Both the position numbers and the translations under genes were made by a program. A stretch of DNA of 64,000 nt from the NCBI RefSeq assembly GCF_002934065.1, contig NZ_CP018049.1, positions 5,454,501 to 5,518,500 of the forward strand, given 5' to 3'. Shown one piece after another: positions 52,535 to 61,807 of this stretch; position 1 is the stretch's first letter, and every line of letters starts with the position of its first letter. The notes under the pieces were generated by a model. It had not been told where the DNA came from. It saw only the letters and a list, made by a program, of their open reading frames with translations, and searched no databases. The DNA is from Pseudomonas orientalis. Lineage in GTDB: Bacteria > Pseudomonadota > Gammaproteobacteria > Pseudomonadales > Pseudomonadaceae.

Positions 52535-53709
52535 GCATTATCCGATTCGACAAAGTCGACGTGATCTTTTCCAAAGACCCACGCGAAGCGCTCAAGCTGC
52601 TGGACCAGGGCATGAGCCGTAACGAAATCCTGAAAAAGACCGGGCAGATTGTCGGCGTGGAAAACGCCAGCCTGGATATCGAGAAAGGCGAGATCTGTGT
52701 GCTGATGGGCCTGTCGGGCTCCGGTAAGTCCAGCCTGCTGCGCTGCATCAACGGCCTCAATACGGTCAGCCGTGGCCAACTGTTTGTGGAGCATGAAGGT
52801 CGCCAGATCGACATTGCCTCCTGCACCCCCGCCGAGCTGAAAATGATGCGCACCAAACGCATCGCCATGGTGTTCCAGAAATTCGCCCTGATGCCCTGGC
52901 TGACGGTGCGCGAAAACATCAGCTTCGGTCTGGAAATGCAGGGCCGCCCGGAAAAGGAACGGCGCACGCTGGTCGATGAAAAACTCGAACTGGTGGGCCT
53001 GAGCCAATGGCGCAACAAGAAGCCGGACGAACTGTCCGGCGGCATGCAACAGCGCGTCGGCCTGGCCCGTGCGCTGGCGATGGACGCCGATATCCTGCTG
53101 ATGGACGAACCCTTCTCCGCCCTCGACCCGCTGATTCGCCAAGGCCTGCAGGATGAACTGCTGGAGTTGCAACGCAAGCTGAGCAAGACCATCGTGTTCG
53201 TCAGCCACGACCTCGACGAGGCCCTCAAGCTGGGCAGCCGCATCGCGATCATGAAAGACGGCAAGATCATCCAGTACAGCGTGCCGGAAGAGATCGTGCT
53301 GAACCCGGCGGACGACTATGTGCGCACCTTCGTCGCCCACACCAACCCGCTGAACGTGCTGTGCGGGCGCAGCCTGATGCGTACGCTGGATAACTGCACG
53401 CGGGTGAACGGTTCGGTATGCCTGGACCCGGGCGGCGACTCCTGGCTGGACCTGGCCGAAGGCAACACCATCCAGGGTGCGCGGCAGAATGGCGTGGCGA
53501 TGAACCTGCAGAACTGGACGCCGGGGCAAGCGGTGGAAGGGCTGGGCCGCGTACCGACCCTGGTGGACTCGAACATCGGCATGCGCGATGCGTTGCAGAT
53601 TCGCTACCAGACGGGGAACAAGCTGGTGTTGCATGACAACAACAAGGTGGTGGGCATCCTCGGCGACAGTGAGCTCTACCATGCCCTGCTGGGCAAGAAC
53701 CTGGGCTAG
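52531..53709 (+). CDS. choV: choline ABC transporter ATPase ChoV
   Basis: 392 residues, ProV/OpuAA type. Walker A in MGLSGSGKSSLLRC, ABC signature ELSGGMQQRVGLARAL, Walker B ILLMDEPFSALDPL, switch His in IVFVSHDLDEALK. The C-terminal extension (about residues 270-392) is CBS-like, as in osmolyte transporters. Its ATG overlaps the choW stop (ATGA). Confidence 0.94.
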   Translation: MSIIRFDKVDVIFSKDPREALKLLDQGMSRNEILKKTGQIVGVENASLDIEKGEICVLMGLSGSGKSSLLRCINGLNTVSRGQLFVEHEGRQIDIASCTPAELKMMRTKRIAMVFQKFALMPWLTVRENISFGLEMQGRPEKERRTLVDEKLELVGLSQWRNKKPDELSGGMQQRVGLARALAMDADILLMDEPFSALDPLIRQGLQDELLELQRKLSKTIVFVSHDLDEALKLGSRIAIMKDGKIIQYSVPEEIVLNPADDYVRTFVAHTNPLNVLCGRSLMRTLDNCTRVNGSVCLDPGGDSWLDLAEGNTIQGARQNGVAMNLQNWTPGQAVEGLGRVPTLVDSNIGMRDALQIRYQTGNKLVLHDNNKVVGILGDSELYHALLGKNLG

Positions 53710-53728
53710 CAAACACTGCAAAGCAAAA

Positions 53729-53817
53729 TGTGGGAGGGGGCTTGCCCCCGATGGCAGTGTGTCAGTCAGTACACCTGTTACTGATACACAGCCATCGGGG
53801 GCAAGCCCCCTCCCACA
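53729..53817. repeat. REPIN (type B)
   Basis: Inverted REP pair between the convergent choV and betT genes, spacer GGCAGTGTGTCAGT ... ACTGATACACAGCC. Confidence 0.9.
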
Positions 53818-53843
53818 TTTAAGGCACCATCAGGCTTCAACTA

Positions 53844-55835
53844 TCAGCTATAGACCCGGCCAAGGAGTTGCCGATGGCTTTCAAACTGATCGAGCACATC
53901 CCGGGTGATCTGCTCCTGGGTGAAGCCCATCAGGTCGTATTCCTGAGGCCCGTTGTGCAGGTACACCTCGGCACGGTAATAACGCGTGCGCTCTTCTTCA
54001 GGCAAGTCAGCCGGCGCCGACGAGTAGGCATCCAGGCTGACTTCGTAGACAAACGGGTTGCCCTCCTCCATCTCGATCCGCACACCGATGCAGCGCTTGG
54101 ATTTGCCCAGCAGCGTCTGCACGTGCAAACCCTGCTCACGCAACGCCGTCGCCGCTTCTTCAAGCGCCGGCGTGACGTGCTTGTCCATAAAGCGTTGCAC
54201 GGTGCCCTGGCTCGGTTGCAGGTCCAGTGCGGTCAAGCGCTCGCTGAAGCCGCGACGCCCGCGTTCAGCCAATTGCGCCTGCTCCTGTTCGATGGCCACG
54301 TCCTGGCGCATGGCCTTGTGCAAACCGAACATGAACAGAATCAGCACCACCGAGAACGGCAGCCCCGCCAGCACCACCATGGTCTGCATGGCTTCGAAGT
54401 TGCCGGCGAACAGCAGGCCGATGGTCACCAGGGTAATCACCGCCGACCAGAAGATGCGCAGCCAGTGCGGCGCATCTTCATCCACGTTGCCGCCCTTGCA
54501 CGACAGGTTGGCCATCATCACCGCGCCGGAATCCGCCGGCGTCAGGAACAGCACGAAGCCGACGAAGATCGACACACCGATGACGACTTTCGACGCCGGG
54601 TAATGCTCAAGCAACTGGTAGATCGCCATGGACGGTTGTTCCAGCGCGGTCTTGCCCAGCTCCACGGCGCCGTGGTTCAGCACCAGGTCCAGCGCCGAGT
54701 TGCCGAAGATCGACAACCACGCCAGGGTGAAGCCCAGCGGGATCAGCAGCACGCCGGCCACCAGTTCACGCACGGTCCGCCCACGGGAAATACGCGCAAT
54801 GAACATGCCCACGAAGGGCGCCCAGGAAATCCACCAGGCCCAGTAGAACAGGGTCCACAGGCCCATCCAGCGTTCGGTCTTGGCGCCGTCGCCTTCATAC
54901 ACATACAGGTCGAAGGTTTTCAGCACGATACCGTTGAGGTAGTCACCGGTGTTCTGCACCAGGCCGTTGAGCAAGTGCAGCGTGGGGCCGAACAGCAGCA
55001 CGAAGATCAGCAAGCCGCTGAACAAGACGATGTTGAGGTTGGACAGGCGGCGAATGCCGTTCTCCACACCCGACACCGCAGCGATGGTCGCCACGGTGCT
55101 CATCACGATGATCACGATCAGCAGGTTGGTGTTGCTGTGCGCCATGCCGAACAGGTTTTCAAGCCCAGACGACACCTGCATCGCGCCAATCCCCAGGTTC
55201 GTCACCAGACCAAGCAAGGTCACGAACATGCCGAAACCGTCCACCGCGTGGCCGGCCGCGCCTTTTACCCAGCGCTCGCCCACCAGCGGGTACAGCGCCG
55301 AACGCAAGGCCAGCGGCTGGTTATGGCGATACGCGAAGTACGCCACGGCCAGGCCGACCAGCGCATAGATCGCCCAGCCATGCAGGCCCCAGTGCAGGAA
55401 GGTCAGTTGCAAGGCCTGGCGTGCCGCGCCATTGCTGGCAGCCGCGCCTTCGGGCGGGTTGAAGTAGTGGTCCAGCGGCTCGGAGGCACCGAAGTACAGC
55501 AGCGAAATGCCGATGCCCGACGAGAACAGCATGCCGGCCCAGGCGCCGTAGCTGAAGTCCGGGGTGTCGTCCTTGCTGCCCAGTTTCAATTTGCCATAGG
55601 ACGAAAACGCCAGGCCGACCACGAACACCAGGTAGGCGGCGATGACCACCATGTAGTACCAACCGAAGCTTTTCGACAGCCAGGCCTGGGCGACGCCGAG
55701 CATGCGCCCGGCCTCCTGCGGGGCGATGATCAGGATGGCGGTCAACAACAGAATCAACGCGGTGGAGGTGTAGAACACCCAACCGTTGACCCGCACCTTT
55801 TCCGGCGGGGTTTTTATAAGAGAGGCAGAACTCAT
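53844..55835 (-). CDS. betT: BCCT family choline transporter BetT
   Basis: 663 residues with twelve membrane helices of the betaine-choline-carnitine family; signatures are GIGISLLYFGASEPLDHYF and the ARISRGRTVRELVAGVLL loop, with the aromatic WTLFYWAWWISWAPFVGMF helix. The long C-terminal cytoplasmic domain (about 150 residues) is typical of osmoregulated BetT. It imports choline driven by the proton gradient. Start 55835 (MSSASLIKT) has GGAG upstream. It is divergent from betIBA with a BetI operator between. Confidence 0.93.
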   Translation of the reverse strand: MSSASLIKTPPEKVRVNGWVFYTSTALILLLTAILIIAPQEAGRMLGVAQAWLSKSFGWYYMVVIAAYLVFVVGLAFSSYGKLKLGSKDDTPDFSYGAWAGMLFSSGIGISLLYFGASEPLDHYFNPPEGAAASNGAARQALQLTFLHWGLHGWAIYALVGLAVAYFAYRHNQPLALRSALYPLVGERWVKGAAGHAVDGFGMFVTLLGLVTNLGIGAMQVSSGLENLFGMAHSNTNLLIVIIVMSTVATIAAVSGVENGIRRLSNLNIVLFSGLLIFVLLFGPTLHLLNGLVQNTGDYLNGIVLKTFDLYVYEGDGAKTERWMGLWTLFYWAWWISWAPFVGMFIARISRGRTVRELVAGVLLIPLGFTLAWLSIFGNSALDLVLNHGAVELGKTALEQPSMAIYQLLEHYPASKVVIGVSIFVGFVLFLTPADSGAVMMANLSCKGGNVDEDAPHWLRIFWSAVITLVTIGLLFAGNFEAMQTMVVLAGLPFSVVLILFMFGLHKAMRQDVAIEQEQAQLAERGRRGFSERLTALDLQPSQGTVQRFMDKHVTPALEEAATALREQGLHVQTLLGKSKRCIGVRIEMEEGNPFVYEVSLDAYSSAPADLPEEERTRYYRAEVYLHNGPQEYDLMGFTQEQITRDVLDQFESHRQLLGRVYS

Positions 55836-56078
55836 GGCGCAGATGCTCCGGGCAGTGCGAGAGAGAAACACAAGGCAACGGTTATCCCGGGACATCGATT
55901 TTTCGGCAGTCGACGGACGGGTGTTATAAAGACATCCCGAAAATCCTGGACCCCGCCGAAGCGGTACCCAAGCCCTGATACGGCCTGTTTCAGGGGTTTT
56001 AGCAGGTGTCAGAGGTCGCGGCTCTCAGGTAGGAAACTTCTGTAGGCAGCGACCATTTGTCGCAGAGCTTATTCTTTG

Positions 56079-56098
56079 TTGATTGAACGTTCAATCAA
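56079..56098. promoter_or_regulatory. BetI operator palindrome
   Basis: TTGATTGAACGTTCAATCAA is a perfect 20-bp palindrome and closely resembles the BetI site of the E. coli bet regulon (core GATTGGACGTTCAAT). It overlaps the betI -35 element, so bound BetI would block the promoter. Confidence 0.88.
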
Positions 56099-56111
56099 AA
56101 CAAAATAGACT
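56083..56111 (+). promoter_or_regulatory. candidate sigma-70 promoter of betIBA
   Basis: TTGAAC (56083-56088) and TAGACT (56106-56111) with 17-bp spacing. The -35 lies within the BetI palindrome. Confidence 0.6.
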
Positions 56112-56168
56112 GGCCTTCAAGCCGACGGACGTGGATCGCCTGTCGGCAGGCCAAAGGAGAGGTGCTAC

Positions 56169-56771
56169 ATGCCCAAGGTCGGTATGCAACCCATACGCCG
56201 CCAGCAGTTGATCGAAGCCACGATGACGGCCATCGATCAAGTCGGAATGGGAGATGCCAGCATTGCGCTGATCGCCCGTTTGGCAGGCGTCTCGAACGGT
56301 ATCATCAGTCACTACTTTCGGGACAAGAACGGCCTGATCGCAGCGACGATGCAGTACTTGATGAGCGTGCTGATGGAAAACATCCACACACGTCGACAAG
56401 CGTTGAAGGATGACAGCCCGCGCGCCCACCTTCAGGTGATCGTCGCCGGCAACTTCGACGCCAGCCAGGTCAACGGCCCGGCAATGAAAACCTGGCTGGC
56501 CTTCTGGGCCTCCAGCATGCACCACCCGTCTTTGCACAGGTTGCAGCGGATCAACGATCAACGTCTGTATTCCAACCTGTGTTGCCAGTTCCGCCGTGCG
56601 CTGCCGTTGCCCGAAGCACGCAGCGCAGCCCGAGGCCTGGCGGCCCTGATCGACGGTTTATGGTTGCGCGGTGCCCTGTCGGGAGACGCTTTCGACACGG
56701 AGCAGGCGCAACGCATTGCTCACGAATACATGGATTTCCAATTGGCCAAGCAGGTGAGTCAGAGCACATAA
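56169..56771 (+). CDS. betI: choline-responsive repressor BetI
   Basis: 200-residue TetR-family repressor: N-terminal helix-turn-helix ASIALIARLAGVSNGIISHYF, then a ligand-binding helical domain (TWLAFWASSMHHPSLHRLQR). It represses betIBA and betT; choline relieves repression (known for the family). Strong AAAGGAGAGG site before the ATG. Confidence 0.96.
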   Translation: MPKVGMQPIRRQQLIEATMTAIDQVGMGDASIALIARLAGVSNGIISHYFRDKNGLIAATMQYLMSVLMENIHTRRQALKDDSPRAHLQVIVAGNFDASQVNGPAMKTWLAFWASSMHHPSLHRLQRINDQRLYSNLCCQFRRALPLPEARSAARGLAALIDGLWLRGALSGDAFDTEQAQRIAHEYMDFQLAKQVSQST

Positions 56772-56821
56772 CCGCTCAACTCCCGAACCGCGCCAACCAC
56801 TTATGCACTTGCGAGGACTTT

Positions 56822-58294
56822 ATGGCCCGTTTCGAACTGCAAAAACTCTACATTGACGGCGGCTACAGCGACGCTGGCAGCGATGCCACCTTCGAAGCCA
56901 TCAACCCGGCTAACGGTGAAGTTCTCGCCCAAGTGCAACGCGCAACGAAAGATGACGTTGAACGTGCCGTGGTCAGCGCCGAAAAAGGCCAGAAAATCTG
57001 GGCTGCGATGACCGCCATGGAGCGTTCGCGCATCCTGCGCCGCGCCGTCGACATCCTGCGCGAGCGCAACGATGAGCTGGCCGCCCTGGAAACCCTGGAC
57101 ACCGGCAAGGCGTTCTCCGAAACCAAATACGTCGACGTCGTCACCGGCGCCGACGTGCTGGAATACTACGCGGGCCTGGTGCCGGCCATCGAAGGCGAGC
57201 AGATTCCGCTGCGCGACACCTCCTTCGTCTACACCCGTCGCGAGCCGCTGGGCGTGGTCGCCGGTATCGGCGCATGGAACTACCCGATCCAGATCGCCCT
57301 GTGGAAATCCGCACCGGCCCTGGCCGCCGGTAACGCGATGATCTTCAAGCCCAGCGAAGTCACCTCGCTGACCACCCTGAAACTGGCCGAGATCTACACC
57401 GAAGCCGGCGTTCCGGCCGGTGTGTTCAACGTCCTGACCGGCAGCGGCCGTGAAGTCGGCACCTGGCTGACCGAGCACCCGCGCATCGAGAAAGTCTCGT
57501 TCACCGGCGGCACCGATACCGGCAAGAAAGTCATGGCCAGCGCTTCGAGCTCGTCGCTCAAGGAAGTGACCATGGAACTGGGCGGCAAGTCGCCGCTGAT
57601 CGTGTTCGAAGACGCCGACCTGGATCGCGCCGCCGACATCGCGATGATGGCCAACTTCTACAGCTCCGGCCAGGTCTGCACGAACGGCACCCGCGTGTTC
57701 GTGCCCAAGCATCTGCAAGCAGCGTTCGAAGCCAGGATTCTTGAACGTGTTGCGCGCATCCGTGTGGGCGACCCGCAAGACGACAACACCAACTTCGGCC
57801 CGCTGGTCAGCTTCGCCCACATGGAAAGCGTGCTGGGCTACATCGCCAAGGGCAAAGAGCAAGGCGCACGCCTGCTGTGCGGCGGCGATCGTCTGACCGA
57901 CGGCGACCTGGCCAAAGGCGCGTTCGTGGCCCCGACCGTGTTCACGGACTGCACCGACGACATGACCATCGTGCGTGAAGAAATCTTTGGCCCGGTGATG
58001 AGCATCCTCACCTATGAAACCGAAGAAGAAGTGATCCGTCGCGCCAACGACACCGACTTCGGCCTGGCAGCCGGCCTGGTCACCAAGGACCTGAACCGCG
58101 CTCACCGCGTGATTCATCAACTGGAAGCGGGTATCTGCTGGATCAACGCCTGGGGCGAGTCCGACGCGAAGATGCCGGTGGGTGGCTACAAGCAATCGGG
58201 TGTGGGTCGTGAGAACGGGATCAGCTCGCTGAACAACTTCACGCGCATCAAATCGGTACAGGTTGAGTTGGGTGATTACGCCTCGGTGTTTTAA
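56822..58294 (+). CDS. betB: betaine aldehyde dehydrogenase
   Basis: 490-residue aldehyde dehydrogenase: VAGIGAWNYPIQIALWKSAP near the NAD site, catalytic Glu in TMELGGKSPLIV, catalytic Cys in SSGQVCTNGTRVF. It oxidises betaine aldehyde to glycine betaine with NAD(P). Starts 50 bases after betI with GAGGA. Confidence 0.97.
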   Translation: MARFELQKLYIDGGYSDAGSDATFEAINPANGEVLAQVQRATKDDVERAVVSAEKGQKIWAAMTAMERSRILRRAVDILRERNDELAALETLDTGKAFSETKYVDVVTGADVLEYYAGLVPAIEGEQIPLRDTSFVYTRREPLGVVAGIGAWNYPIQIALWKSAPALAAGNAMIFKPSEVTSLTTLKLAEIYTEAGVPAGVFNVLTGSGREVGTWLTEHPRIEKVSFTGGTDTGKKVMASASSSSLKEVTMELGGKSPLIVFEDADLDRAADIAMMANFYSSGQVCTNGTRVFVPKHLQAAFEARILERVARIRVGDPQDDNTNFGPLVSFAHMESVLGYIAKGKEQGARLLCGGDRLTDGDLAKGAFVAPTVFTDCTDDMTIVREEIFGPVMSILTYETEEEVIRRANDTDFGLAAGLVTKDLNRAHRVIHQLEAGICWINAWGESDAKMPVGGYKQSGVGRENGISSLNNFTRIKSVQVELGDYASVF

Positions 58295-58326
58295 GACCCG
58301 AGTCTTGTATTGCCTTTGAGGCCGCC

Positions 58327-58415
58327 ATCGGGGGCAAGCCCCCTCCCACATTTGACTGTGTTTACACATCTGAACTTGTGAACACAGTCAGTGTGGGAGG
58401 GGGCTTGCCCCCGAT
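58327..58415. repeat. REPIN (type A) between betB and betA
   Basis: Inverted REP pair whose spacer also contains an inverted pair (GACTGTGTTTACA ... TGTGAACACAGTC). It lies inside the bet operon. Confidence 0.9.
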
Positions 58416-58454
58416 GAGGCCCGACCTGACCACACTTCAAAGAGGGTGCATCCA

Positions 58455-60149
58455 ATGTCCCAAGAATACGACTACATCATTGTGGGTGCCGGCTCCGCCG
58501 GTAACACCCTGGCGACTCGCCTGACCGAAGACGAAGGCGTCACCGTCCTGTTGCTGGAAGCCGGTGGCCCGGACTACCGTCTCGACTTCCGTACCCAGAT
58601 GCCGGCCGCCCTGGCCTTCCCGCTGCAAGGCCGCCGCTATAACTGGGCCTACGAAACCGATCCAGAGCCGCATATGGACGGCCGCCGCATGGAGTGCGGG
58701 CGTGGCAAGGGCCTGGGCGGTTCATCGCTGATCAACGGCATGTGCTACATCCGCGGCAACGCCATGGACTACGACAACTGGTCGAAGCTGCCGGGCCTGG
58801 AAGACTGGACCTACCTGGACTGCCTGCCGTATTTCCGCAAGGCCGAAACCCGCGACATCGGCCCCAACGACTACCACGGCGGCGAAGGCCCGGTCAGCGT
58901 GACCACGCCCAAAGCAGGCAATAATCCGCTGTTCCACGCCATGGTCGAAGCCGGCGTACAGGCCGGTTACCCGCGTACCGAAGACTTGAACGGCTACCAG
59001 CAGGAAGGCTTCGGCCCGATGGACCGTACCGTCACGCCCAATGGCCGTCGCGCCAGCACCGCACGCGGTTACCTGGACACGGCTAAAAAGCGTTCGACCC
59101 TGACCATCGTCACCCACGCCCTCACCGACAAAGTGTTGTTCGAAGGCAAGCGTGCGGTCGGCGTGCGTTACCTGATCGGCGCCGCCGAAGAGCGCGTTGA
59201 AGCTCGTGCACGCAAGGAAGTCCTGGTGTGCAGCGGTGCAATCGCCTCGCCGCAACTGCTGCAACGCTCCGGCGTCGGCCCGGCCAGGCTGCTGGAAAGC
59301 CTCGACATCCCGGTGGTCCATGACCTGCCAGGCGTCGGCGAAAACCTGCAGGATCACCTTGAGCTGTACCTGCAGTACGCCTGCACCCAGCCGGTGTCGC
59401 TGTACCCCTCGCTGCTCTGGTACAACCAGCCGGCCATCGGTGCCGAATGGCTGTTCAACGGCACCGGTATCGGCGCCAGCAACCAGTTCGAGGCCGGCGG
59501 TTTTATCCGTTCGCGCCCGGAATTCGAATGGCCGAACATCCAGTACCACTTCCTGCCGGTCGCCATTAACTACAACGGCAGCAACGGTGTGAAAGAGCAT
59601 GGCTTCCAGGCGCACATGGGTTCCATGCGTTCGCCAAGCCGTGGCCGCGTGCACCTGAAGTCGAAGAACCCACGGGACTACCCGAGCATCCTCTTCAACT
59701 ACATGGCCACCGAACAGGACTGGCAGGAATTTCGTGACGGCATCCGCCTGACCCGCGAAATCATGCAGCAGCCGGCGCTCGACCCTTACCGTGGCCGCGA
59801 AATCAGCCCAGGTATCGACGTGCAAACCGATGAGCAGCTGGACAAGTTCATCCGCGAGCACGCCGAGACCGCGTTCCACCCGTCCTGCTCGTGCAAGATG
59901 GGCACCGACGAGATGGCGGTGGTCGACGGCGAAGGCCGCGTGCACGGCATGCAGGGTTTGCGTGTGGTGGATGCGTCGATCATGCCGATCATCACCACCG
60001 GTAACCTGAACGCGCCGACGATCATGATCGCCGAAAAAATCGCCGACAAGATCCGTGGCCGCCAGCCACTGCCGCGCAGCACCGCCGACTACTACGTGGC
60101 CGGCGATGCGCCGGTGCGTGGCAAGCCGATGCGTGAAATTGCGCAGTAA
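58455..60149 (+). CDS. betA: choline dehydrogenase
   Basis: 564-residue GMC flavoprotein: YIIVGAGSAGNTLATRL FAD motif, GRGKGLGGSSLINGMCYIRG GMC signature 1, GAIASPQLLQRSGVGP signature 2, and the C-terminal FHPSCSCKMGTD catalytic-His region. It oxidises choline to betaine aldehyde, membrane-associated and quinone-linked. Start 58455 follows an AGAGG site. Confidence 0.97.
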   Translation: MSQEYDYIIVGAGSAGNTLATRLTEDEGVTVLLLEAGGPDYRLDFRTQMPAALAFPLQGRRYNWAYETDPEPHMDGRRMECGRGKGLGGSSLINGMCYIRGNAMDYDNWSKLPGLEDWTYLDCLPYFRKAETRDIGPNDYHGGEGPVSVTTPKAGNNPLFHAMVEAGVQAGYPRTEDLNGYQQEGFGPMDRTVTPNGRRASTARGYLDTAKKRSTLTIVTHALTDKVLFEGKRAVGVRYLIGAAEERVEARARKEVLVCSGAIASPQLLQRSGVGPARLLESLDIPVVHDLPGVGENLQDHLELYLQYACTQPVSLYPSLLWYNQPAIGAEWLFNGTGIGASNQFEAGGFIRSRPEFEWPNIQYHFLPVAINYNGSNGVKEHGFQAHMGSMRSPSRGRVHLKSKNPRDYPSILFNYMATEQDWQEFRDGIRLTREIMQQPALDPYRGREISPGIDVQTDEQLDKFIREHAETAFHPSCSCKMGTDEMAVVDGEGRVHGMQGLRVVDASIMPIITTGNLNAPTIMIAEKIADKIRGRQPLPRSTADYYVAGDAPVRGKPMREIAQ

Positions 60150-60170
60150 CTGAAACACGGCGGCGCTCCC

Positions 60171-60252
60171 ATCGGGGGCAAGCCCCCTCCCACATTCGAC
60201 CGTGTTCCAAAGGAAGTACGCGGTCAAGTGTGGGAGGGGGCTTGCCCCCGAT
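60171..60252. repeat. REPIN (type A)
   Basis: Inverted REP pair 21 bases after the betA stop, spacer TTCGACCGTG...ACGCGGTCAAG. Confidence 0.9.
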
Positions 60253-60364
60253 GAGGCCCTGCCAGACACTGCAAAACCTCCCGCCTACACTTTCCTTGAT
60301 CAGCTCCCAGCCCCGGCCTACTCTGTTGGCCTGCCCGCGCTGAGCCGCCCACAAGGAAGGCCCC

Positions 60365-61807
60365 ATGTTCGAACACCACGCCACGCTCAAGAAACACTTC
60401 AGTGCCCTGCGCACCACCGCCCAATTCTTCTCCCTGCGGTATGTCCGCGAATCCGGCCGGTACCTGTCGGTACGCAAGAACGTCGCCGAACCGCCGCACC
60501 TGAGCCACGACGAAGGCGCCATGCTCACCGTGCGCCTCAACGGCGTGGAAGCCTACGCCGCGACCAACGATATTTCCCTGGCCGGCCTGCAAGCCGCCCT
60601 CGAGCGCGCCGAGCAGCAAGCCCGGCAGATCCTGCCCCACGCCCTGCTCGACCTGCGCGAGCAAGCGGTGTCCAGTGACGTTGCCGACTACCTGTCGCCC
60701 GACTTCGACCAGCCCTTCCCCACCCTGAGCGACTGCTACCAACTGCTCGGCGATGAGTCGGCTGCCGTGCCCAGGGATGAGCGCCTGGTCAGCTGGGATG
60801 TGAGTCTGGGCCAGACCACCGTCGAACAGATCTACCTCAACACCGCCGGCGCCCAATTGCGCCAGGCCCAGCGCTTTGTGTTCCCCGGCGTCAATGTCAC
60901 GGCCTTCGACGGTAACGACAGCCAGACCCGCACCCTCGGCGGCAGCAACTTCGGCCAGCAAGGCGGGTTTGACGTGATCAGCCGCTTCGGCCTGACCGGC
61001 GCCGCGCCGCGCGTGGCCGACGAAGCGTTGCAATTGCTGCTGGCACCGAACACGCCCCAGGGTCCGCGTGACCTGCTGCTGATGCCCGACCAGATGATCC
61101 TGCAGATCCACGAGTCCATCGGCCACCCGCTGGAGCTGGACCGCATCCTCGGCGACGAGCGCAACTACGCCGGCACCAGTTTTGTGAAGGCCAGCGATTT
61201 CGGCCACCTGCAATATGGCTCCAAACTGCTCAACGTGACGTTCGACCCGGACATCCCCGAACAGCTCGCCAGCTACAGCCATGACGATGACGGCACCCGC
61301 GCCAGCAAGCAATTCCTGATCCGTGAAGGGCTGCTGCTCAAACCGTTGGGCGGCGCGTTGTCGCAATTTCGCGCCAACCTGCCAGGCGTCGCCAACAGCC
61401 GTGCCAGCGGCTGGAACCGCCCACCCATCGATCGCATGGCCAACCTGAATATCGAGCCCGGCGATAAAAACCTCGCGCAACTGGTGGGCGGTATTGAACA
61501 CGGCATCTTGATGTCGACCAACCGCTCGTGGTCCATCGACGATGCGCGCAACAAGTTCCAGTTCGGGTGTGAGTGGGGCCGGTTGATCGAAAACGGCGAA
61601 CTCAAGGGTGTGGTGAAGAACCCCAACTATCGCGCCATTTCCGCGCAGTTCTGGCGCAAACTCAGCGCGGTCGGCGATGCCAGCACCTTCAAGGTATTAG
61701 GCACGCCCAACTGCGGCAAAGGCGAACCCAACCAGGTGATCCGCGTGGGCCACGCCTCACCGGCCTGTGTGTTCAGTAACGTCGATGTATTCGGGGGGGA
61801 CGCCTGA
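60365..61807 (+). CDS. TldD-like metallopeptidase subunit
   Basis: 480 residues of the TldD/PmbA family. HESIGHPLELDRILGDE holds the H-E-x3-H zinc motif that marks the catalytic (TldD) subunit, and GTRASKQFLIREGLLLKPLG and ASGWNRPPIDRMANL are conserved regions. Such proteins pair with a TldE/PmbA-type partner and cleave unfolded peptides or mature RiPPs. It overlaps the following gene by one base (TGATG). This pair is probably distinct from the housekeeping TldD/PmbA. Confidence 0.85.
   Translation: MFEHHATLKKHFSALRTTAQFFSLRYVRESGRYLSVRKNVAEPPHLSHDEGAMLTVRLNGVEAYAATNDISLAGLQAALERAEQQARQILPHALLDLREQAVSSDVADYLSPDFDQPFPTLSDCYQLLGDESAAVPRDERLVSWDVSLGQTTVEQIYLNTAGAQLRQAQRFVFPGVNVTAFDGNDSQTRTLGGSNFGQQGGFDVISRFGLTGAAPRVADEALQLLLAPNTPQGPRDLLLMPDQMILQIHESIGHPLELDRILGDERNYAGTSFVKASDFGHLQYGSKLLNVTFDPDIPEQLASYSHDDDGTRASKQFLIREGLLLKPLGGALSQFRANLPGVANSRASGWNRPPIDRMANLNIEPGDKNLAQLVGGIEHGILMSTNRSWSIDDARNKFQFGCEWGRLIENGELKGVVKNPNYRAISAQFWRKLSAVGDASTFKVLGTPNCGKGEPNQVIRVGHASPACVFSNVDVFGGDA

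Larger units (their letters stand above)
55836..56168. other. 333-bp divergent betT-betI region
   Basis: No supported gene. The betI-proximal third holds the BetI operator and a sigma-70-like promoter; the betT side has no promoter I can assign. Confidence 0.6.

Noticed and set aside
53868..56045. 725-codon frame opposite betT
   Set aside because: Antisense shadow rich in His/Arg/Gln, no family resemblance.
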